This document shows positions 52,553-62,100 of a DNA stretch of 64,000 nucleotides, piece by piece. Both the position numbers and the translations under genes were made by a program. Source of the stretch: Temnopleurus reevesii (taxonomy: Eukaryota; Echinodermata; Echinoidea; Temnopleuroida; Temnopleuridae). The notes below the pieces were generated by a model. The model saw only the letters and a program-made list of their open reading frames with translations, was not told where the DNA came from and made no database searches. How positions within the stretch are numbered: the first letter of the stretch is position 1; every line of letters begins with the position of its first letter. The stretch is taken from positions 85,533 through 149,532 of the forward strand of contig BQKZ01000437.1 of assembly GCA_036244855.1 (NCBI GenBank), given 5' to 3'.

Positions 52553-52650
52553 TATTGGTCTCGAAATGTATGTAAGATACAAATTTCATGATAAACATCC
52601 CATAAAATTATATTTCTTAATCGTTACCAAAACTGTTTTGGGGCTTTAAT
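52553..52650 (-). repeat. MITE, AAAGCCCAAGTACAG family, one end
   Basis: CATGATAAACATCCCATAAA and CCAAAACTGTTTTGGGGCTT mark one terminus only. It abuts the element ending at 52550. Confidence 0.7.
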
Positions 52651-53102
52651 AACGATCGACATCAGTGCATTCAGGAATGTGGGCAAAACTAAAAACTAAT
52701 CCAACCCGTTTTATCGTTTAAGCATCTCATTTGAGGAGTAATAAATTAATTTAATGATGATCAAACAATTTGTATACAATAATTATTTGATAGGTAATAC
52801 ATAAGCAGTCACACACAATAAGTACATCTAATAATTATCGTAATACATTGCGATGATCATTTTGATAAATAGATATGTATGATAAATTGTCCTTCAGTTT
52901 AAAGAGATCTTAGCTCAATGAAAAGCTACTTTAAAAACACACACAAAATATGAAAAATAAAAAAAAAGGATAATTGAAAAGGATAAGCAGACAAAGAAGG
53001 AGAAGGAAAATAAAAAGAGGAAAGATGTTCCTATATCATGGTGATGGAACGTCGAATTCTGAAGCGATCTTTGAACCCCGGAAGTACTTCAAAGTTCAAA
53101 GG
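52651..53102. other. Downstream flank of the mucin-SEA gene
   Basis: AT-rich DNA with a purine-rich patch at about 52960-53030. No clear polyadenylation hexamer for the minus-strand gene was found close to its stop. Confidence 0.4.
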
Positions 53103-53144
53103 TTAGAGGTGTGACACATGCATAGGATTCCGCTCTACGCTCTC
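53103..53144 (-). CDS. Probable last exon of the mucin-SEA gene
   Basis: The acceptor TTTCTTTGTTTTGCAG at 53145 is strong. In phase 0 it gives ESVERNPMHVSHL and TAA. The C-terminal SHL fits a class I PDZ ligand. It is short, so an alternative terminal exon between 53145 and 54681 cannot be excluded. Confidence 0.65.
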   Translation of the reverse strand, partial: ESVERNPMHVSHL

Positions 53145-56100
53145 CTGCAAAACAAAGAAAACACAGAAAAAGAAAATTAAATGCTATAAAAATGTAATTC
53201 CTTCTAAGAATATTTAATGATTCATAGAACTGAATATTACCGAAGACTTTAATTGATTGGAGATGATCAAATAGGTTGTTAGAAATTTCTTTCTTAATTA
53301 CATTATATAGCATAATTGATACTAAAACTTATCATTTCTTTCTTATTATTAATGATTATATTGTTATTATCATTATTTTTAGTAGTAGTAGTATAACAAT
53401 TATTATTATCATTATCATTGTCATAACCAAACATTATTATTATTTTTTTTTACTAAAAGCCTTAAAATGATACAAACTAATGGACAAAAATAAATGAGTA
53501 AAATAAATGCGGTATGGTCAACAATGCTGATGTTTCTTTTTCATGGAGCAAAATATTGTCATGGCCTTTGATGGAACCGAATTTGTTGACAAAGAGGTGT
53601 ACATTAATAAAGAGACAGAGAAAGACAATCTGCTTTTGGTAGTTGTATTTATCCCGATTGACCCAGGCAATCATACTTCTGCTCAATAAGTAAACCCTTT
53701 GACTACTGGAACCGGGTAGTCCCTACATAACGTTTATGGGTATTACAAAATTCAGTGTCAATGGGTTAACTCTTTGACTACTGGAACCGGGTAGTCCCTA
53801 CATAAAGTTTATGGGTATTACAGAATTCAGTAGTCAATGGGTTAACAAGATGAAGACTAAATGCAAGTCATGTGAACTGCAACTATACAACCTATCTGCT
53901 GTCATCTATTAAGTCAACGAAGACTCTGCTAAGACTTTAAACTCCAGACTGAACGGAGACTAAACACACTGACCCCTAAAGTGGATATTTGCCAAACTCA
54001 GTGGCCTGTATTCTGATATCAGGCTTAACTCAAACTAGAGTTTAAATCAGTGGTTCAAGTATGGGAAGCCAAAAGAGGCTTGAATCTTTAACAGTAGGTG
54101 TTTAATTTTTTATTTATTTATTTATTTATTAAAGTCTTCTTTTAGTAGGGTGGTTATTTCAAGTCAGCGCAGCTGACCTGCCTTCCAAAAAAGCCCTACA
54201 TTAAAAAATATACAAGTATATATATACATATAATAAAATATAAAAACATGCATACATACATCCATTACACACAAACTCTATACAATACTACAAATGAGAA
54301 ATATTTAAACTAGAAGAAAAAAGAGAAGGCGAACTAAAATAAACTAACTTTAATCATAAGCTTGAAACCATGTTAAAAGAATTAAACAACTTTTAACAGA
54401 AATATTGCTGAAATAAATATAATTTACCAGCACATTTGACACTCATAGTATTAAAACTGTCTTGGAACAAACACTTAAATAGTTTTCTACATTATTAGAG
54501 CATGGGAAAGGAGAGCACTTAACATGATAATTAAATAGTTTAAATAAAGTTTTGGCACTTGGGCTACCTATACCTAAACATCAGATTTAGACTCGAGTTT
54601 AAGTTAAACCTGATATCAGAGTACGGGCCAATGAGTTGTGAAGTGAGTTCGTAATACTTAAAAAAAAAGAAGAAAACTTACGTCGTCGACATTGCCAACT
54701 ACATAAGGCGTTAGAAAGTTCGGTGCACCATAATCTTCGTCGTAGTACTGTGAAAGACAAAATAAACCATAATAGAATCAATCAATCAATGATAATTATA
54801 ATGATAATAATAAGACACAATATTTATATAGCGCTTGATACGAAGTGTTTCTAAGCGCTCTATGCATTATTACCCGGGTATAGCATGGCTACCATTCGGT
54901 GCTCACTACATCTAAGGAATTTCTTCCTACCGGTACCCATTCACCTCACCTCGGTTGAGTGCAGCACAATGTGGATAAATTTCTTGCTGAAGGAAATTAA
55001 CGTCATGGGTGGAAATCGAACACACGACCCTCGGGTTGAAAGGCGAGAGTCAGAACTAATACACCACACCATATAGCGTTACAAAAAATTACATAACTTT
55101 GGAAAAAAAGATTATCATCATTTCAAAGTAGAACACAATTCCCAACGTTTTAAGTGACTCTGGGACTATAAAATTTTGCTCGTTTTACATTTGTTTGTAC
55201 ATATATTTTTCTTTATGTGTAATGACTATGAAGTCCACAGTAAAATAATAACAATGAACCCCAAAAAAATCGTGACAACTCCTCATTCACTCCGTATATA
55301 GAAATTCTAAAGAAAAATGTTAATGTTAAATTTAGAGTAAGGGTTCAGCATTATTCATCTTAAAATACATGCAGAATCAATGAAGGAATGCTACTTCATA
55401 CGCAAAGTGGGAACCAGCATTTTGTTGACTTTTCCGAAAAATGGAGAAACTGTGACATTTTGTGTACAGCTGCGTGAATGAGGAGTTGTCCGGCATGACG
55501 TCACGGATTCCGCAAATGTTTCGATCGCACGGATGCTCATCAGCAGCAAGGATCGTCATATGTTCATGACTCTGAAGATGCTTAAGTTTAGAACGGTTTG
55601 TTTGATTTTGCTCAAATTTTCACATTTTGTTGATCTAACTTTTCTTCATCCAATGAGAGTTCGATATCTCGAAGGGTTGGTGTTCCTTTAATAAACAAAA
55701 ACATACCCCGTCAACATTGCCAACGACAGAAGGTCTTATAAAGTTCTGCGCTCTTCCGTAATCCTCTTCGTAATCCTGTGAAAGACAAAACAAAACACAA
55801 CAAAATCAATTAATAAATCAATTAAATAATCAATAATATAGCGTTACAAAAAATTACATAACTTTGAAAAAAAAATCTTATCATCATTTCAAAGTAGGAC
55901 ACAGTTCCCAACTTTTTAAGTGACGCTGAGACTATACAATTTTGCGTGTTATACACTATTTATTTGTCTTTATGTATAATTACAGTGTAGTCCATAGTCA
56001 AATAATATCAATTTACCCGAAATTGGTCGTTTGTTTATTTGATTGTCTAATTACATAATTTAGTACATCTTGTAAAAGATGAATAAAACAAAATTCATTG

Positions 56101-59100
56101 AAAAAATATGTAGGCTTTAAACAATCATCTGGCCAGATTTCAAATGAGATGATTCTTTCAAACTTGTCAAACTGGGCGATGTTTCACCAAATCGACCTTA
56201 AAATTAAAAATGATCCCTGGAAACACAAAAACGCAGACCGTACGGTGGACTGACGTACTGCGTACGTTCCTTGAGCGCAAGCCGAAGGTCAGTCCAACGT
56301 CTGATTAGCATATACCATGCGCTCGGGAAGCGTGTTCAATAAAAAGAACCTGCTGAGTTAAAAGGTGTGAGTCGGCCTTCAAGAACGACCTATAAAAAGA
56401 CTGAAGCACGTCTATGGGTGTAATTCGCATAAGCTTCGCCATCAGTCAGCACAAGAACTGATACCAATGGATCTTAACTCATTCCACGTTTTCTTCGCGT
56501 CAATGAACATCCGATGGCCTGTTTCCTTCGCACTTTTGCACAGATTCGCCCATACAAACACGTACACTCCCTGAATAATGCTACACACAGGAGGTTTACG
56601 GGTGAACGCACAAAGATTTAATGTCGTTTTTAAAGGCTTACTGATCTTGGTAAAATTTCATAAATCTGTTCTTGTACTTAGCCACGTCTGGTTACCATTT
56701 CCCTAACTCGATGATAACCCATGTCATTGAGGTAGCACATGAAAAATGGTCACCAGTCAACCGAAGCTCTACGAATCGCTTTATAAACATGTATTGGAAG
56801 GGCTTACTTGCAAAGCAGGCATGTAGCTTGAATAAGACCACATTGTGTGTTAAAGGAAACTTTAATGAATTAATATTAGAATACTGACCATTACACTAAT
56901 CTATACCTTGAACATCCTATATTCTTACCGGTAAATTATTTCGTGGGTAATTTCTTCCACCCATTTGAGATAATGCTCGCCCAACGACGAATCGTCTCTC
57001 ATCCGTTGATGAACCACTGGAATAACTATCGTCATAGAATGGATGGTCTTGGATGAAACCCAGGTTGCCATCTTGGTAGGGCAAAATGGTGTCTCGGTAG
57101 TTTCTACTGCGGTGTTAGAAGATACAGAGTAGGTGATGGAGAGAAGGTGATATAATGTTACGATTGTTATGGTTATTAGCATCATTGATATAATAATCAT
57201 TACCATCATTGTTATTGTTATTGTTTTTATCATTATTATTATTAATATGATTATTATTTTATAAGTATCAATACTGTTATTAGTATCATTATCATTATCA
57301 TTACTATTAAAAGTACTATTCATTCTACATTTTGTAAAGCGCTATGGTACTCTTTATTTTTTAGCACAATAGAAATAGTATAGATTTGTATCATTATTTC
57401 TATCATTAATATCATTAGTATTAATATTACCATTATTACTCGCTCAAGGAAATTCTTTAAGCGCTACGAATGATGGATATATATAGGTGAAAAAAATAAA
57501 ATTTAGGTCGTATTGAATAGATGGAATAAGTAATAAACAATGGTAATTCATGGTTTGGTAACAACAATAAGGTTCGTTTAAAACTAATTTAAAAAATCGA
57601 AGATTCGAATTAACCCAAAGACGTTACAAAATATACTTTAAACTGATACTATTTTAAAGTGACACTAGAATTCTTTGTCTACCAATGACAAAAACATGTG
57701 GTTGGAGAAAATATCAGCTAAATAATTTACCCGAGTAAAACTTTGTTCATTTGACGCCTTCTTGCGTACAGTATAGTGCAGAAGAAAATGATGATAACTA
57801 CAATCATCACAATGGCTAAACATCCGAGTACAATTCCAACGATTGCTGCGGTAGATAGCGCCGGTACATTGGACGTGGGAGGTGTAGTCATGACGGTAGT
57901 GGGCGCTGTTGTAGTTGAAGTTGCGACAGTTCCTGTTGAAAGTAAGAAAGGACACGACAAGTTTGTAATCTTTCATTGTGAGCAGAAGGGACAAAGAAAA
58001 TAACTTCCATTCAAGCATCGAAAACAGCTTGATGAACACAAAAGAAATATCAAACCTTCATATTATGTGGAAAAATGTGGAACAAAAAAAGAAAAAGGAC
58101 TCCTTTGCACGAGGAAGCTATTGTGAACGTTTGAATGAAGTAGTTTACTTTGTCCCAGTTATTTGTCCCTTCTACACTGCTGCTCATAACGTTGAGAGTA
58201 CTAATTTTGTTGATTGTGTTCAATTTTTGAAAAGGCAATATGGGACTTTGATAGTAGTCCCATTAATTGAGAATTAATCATCAACCAGGAAATTACTCGG
58301 GAGTTGGCACCTTCCGATAACTCTTGTTTACCTATTTTCTTATGTTCACCGCGAGAAACGTATAGGGGTTTGAAGGCAAACCAAATTAATTTGGTTAATT
58401 TGTGGCTTTTCATTTTCCCTTTCTTTTTCCTTTCTGATTTTTTTTCTTCTTAGAATTGAGGCCTAATATTGTTTTAGTTGAAAAAACCCCCCACCTCATT
58501 CGCGATTCCTACCTTACTGGGCTTTGCTTTACAACGCGAACGCTATATAAGTCGTTAGATCCATATAATGATTCAGAGTGGAAGATAATGTTTTGGGGAA
58601 CAGTACGAGGTTCCAGGCGCCTTAAAAGTCATTTTGTTTAGAAAATAATAACCTTGCAAAATGTGTAAATGACCGCTTCGATGATTCATGAATTTAACGT
58701 CGTTAATAGCGGTTGCGTTACAAAGCGAAAGTAGAGTAGTATATTTTCTTATGCAGAAGCGCGCGACGTCGTCAAAACAGACCACCTAATTTGGATTTTG
58801 TAGGAGCCCATCTTGAACCTTGAATCCGGAATCTTTATAGTTTAGTCGTTATAACCGAAAATATCGGGAATACTGAAACAAAATCATAATCGGGTGGAAT
58901 CTCCCAGAAATATAACTAAGCATTGATATCTACCATTCAGGGATGCAACGCTAAACACAACGTTGTTCACGGTCACAGTCACCGGAGCTGGGGCCTCCTC
59001 CAGCGCCATCACCTCGGCGAGCTCTGCTGCAGCTACCGTCTCGGAGATCGCTCGCATCTCGACCATACCATCAGCGACCACGCTGCCAGGTCTGAAACGG

Positions 59101-62100
59101 GTGATGATGCAGAAAAACACGAATCGGTTTTGTGTCTCGGGGGACAGTCTCGATCGGTAGAAGTCGATCATCTGTAAGTGTTTTGATTTCATTTTGGGGG
59201 AAAAAATAAATTATATGATTCATTTTCTGTTTCAATAAGACTTCCACAGTTTGAAACAAAGAATGATAATGGTGTGACAATAGAAAATATAACATTTACG
59301 TAATATCAATTGATTAATAAATCTTGGTATTTGAATGCCAAAGCTTTTTATGATAGAGACATTGAGGGGTGCGATATGCAAAAAAGCGAACCTTGTAATA
59401 AAAATCCATCAACTTCAATTGAAATTGAAATCTGTTGATATAAATCTTATTAGTAATTTATTGATAAAAGTTATTGATCATAACAATGATAATTATAATA
59501 ATAATGATATTGATCTCAACATTTTTTTTGTCCCTAATGTGGGCAAAAGATAGAGCGGACTTGGACAAAGTAAAGTACGCACATTGCAGCATTCAGAATA
59601 TTTAGATACACACAAGACAACACTTTGAGCAAATGCATGGGACAAAGTTAACAACGTCCATTCAGGCATTAACAAGAATAATATTGACACACAAAAATTC
59701 ACATTCTTCATATTCTGTGGGAAAATGTTGAAAATATATTTTTTTCTAATTTTGAAGCTTTTCTAAATGACGCTATTCTTAATGATTGAAGGAAGTTGTT
59801 TACGTTGTCCCAGTACTCTGTCACTTCCGCTCACGGTGCAAATTCCTTTCCCTTTCTTATTCTGAGGAAAGTTGTTGTGTTGTGAATAGAGTTGTTTATT
59901 TTTTCCAAATTCTTTTCCTTCTTTTCATAGTGTAAAATCCCTGGCTCAAGCGCATTAATCGTCCATGTTTTCACGCAGTGACGGAGGTCAAATGGTATCC
60001 TTGCATGAAGGAAAAGAAATCCCGACATAGCGCCAATTCAACGGGCATCCAGTCAAACAACGTATCCCGACAAATAAATCCCGAAATAGCGCCACGTCAA
60101 CGGGCATCCAATCAAACAACGTATCCCGACAAACGAATCCCGACATAGCGCCAATTCAACGGGCATCCGATCAAACAACGTGTCCTTCTACACGTTTTCT
60201 AACTCATTTCGTGTAACAATATCCTCTGGTTCCGTCACTTCGTGAAAACACAGACCAAATGGTGCTGGAAAAAATCATTCTGAAAATTAGTGGTCCTTGC
60301 ACAAAGTTTATGGGAATGACAGAGTCCAGTAGCCAAAGGCTTAAAAGCAAAGCAAAAAAAAAACAAAACAAAAAACGAATCATCTACAACACGATATAAG
60401 CTATTTCCGCAAAAAAAGTGATTCATGAACAATAGAGCCGTACGCCGTTTCTTGAGCTGTTCGGTCACAACAATCACAAGCCAGTTTAGATTTTAATAGC
60501 ATTACAAAGGAGCATTGACGTGCCGTTCGACTTAATATCTCGGAAATAGATTATATCGTGATTTTCGTAGAATTATTTCAAAAGACCAATCGGAGCTAAC
60601 AACTTTTTTTAAAAATTTTTAGCCTGCACCCAAGATGAAAATGTTTAAACTTACAGCTGTACAGAAGAACTCTTCATACTGTGCAAATAGGTCTGATGAG
60701 GGATCGTTGAGCTCGCTGTCAAACACCAGTGGGACGTCATCTTGTGTCTCGAATGAGACGCCAAATTCTACGACTGCTATAGTTACTTCTTCTGCAATGG
60801 GAACGTGAAAGAACATAACCGGTAATGCGTGGCTCAGTGGTAGAGCGTCTGCCCCATGAACGGAAGGTCGTGGGTTCGATCCCCAACTGAGTCATACCAA
60901 AGACTTTTAAAAAAATGGGACCATTTGCCTTCTTGCCAGGCGCTCGGCATTTAAGAAAGGAGAAAGGTAATAATAACTTTATGTTATGCAGAGTCCGCTG
61001 GAAGAGCAGCTAGCTTACAGCTGAATGTGACTACCCCGGGTAAATACGATAAGTCATTATTATTTATTATTAAGGAAATAATCATTGATGTAATAGCAAA
61101 GATTTATATTATTCTTAAGAGTTACCTGTATTCAAATACGAATGCATTTCAATAATTTCATTGATCAAGTAGCTTGTACATTACCATTACTTAATTGCTT
61201 TATAATCAAATATGTTTCAAGATTTTCCAGGTGTTTGGACTGTACAAGTATAGGAAGCTAAATATACTTCCACGATTTCTGACAAGCCCCCAAAAAGCCA
61301 AAGAAAGAAATATCCAACCAAACCCTTTTTCGATCCAGTTGAAATTCTTTTTTTTCCCTTTTCAAAGTTGAAGATTCTTTGATGCGCGTATATGTGTAGA
61401 ATTACTTTGATTTAGCGATTATGCTTTAAAGGTCCACTATTATGAAAATACAAGTTGACCTGTATTGATGTATTACACCATTATTAATATCCTTTTCAGT
61501 GAAAGAGAGTACAAATGTGTTTCATATATTTTATAATATTTTTTCTTCATTTTTATGTTGGCTTAGTTGGGAACGCCCCTAAAAATCTATTTCAAATGTC
61601 AATCATGTTGTGACATCACAAGAGTCAAGTTTGTTCACCTTTCTAGATCATGTTTTAGAGCTGGTTCTGGAAATAACAAAAGGAAATATGTGGATCAATG
61701 TAGGTATTTAAATTCAGTTGATTGCGCATTCCATTTCTCTTTCATGGGCAATCACCTCAATTGAAATCCCTGCATTGATCTACATATTTCCTTTTGTTAT
61801 TTAGAGAACCAGCTCTGAAACATGATTTAGAAAGGTGAACAAACTTGACTCTTGTGATGTCACAACATGATTGACATTTGAAATAAATTTTTAGGGGCGT
61901 TCCCAACTAAGCCAACATAAAAATGAAGAAAAAATATTATAAAATATATNATTTTTTCATTTTTGTCCTCCTTCCGAGCTTTTTATCTTACTTATATACA
62001 TGTTCAACAACATAAAATGCATACAATATGAACTGATTTAGAATAGTTTTGCATTTTACTACTTACATTGAACAAAATTCAGTGCAAAATTAAACTTTTA

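Noticed and set aside
53145..53320. Possible extra exon before the last mucin-SEA exon
   Set aside because: A 74-codon frame exists, but its N-terminal part has only weak splice signals and no similarity to the rest of the tail.
53477..53686. 69-codon minus-strand frame in the last mucin-SEA intron
   Set aside because: No splice signals in agreement with phase 0 and no recognisable motif.
60019..60185. Short regular repeats resembling a CRISPR array
   Set aside because: The 59-bp units are contiguous with no unique spacers, and the genome is eukaryotic.
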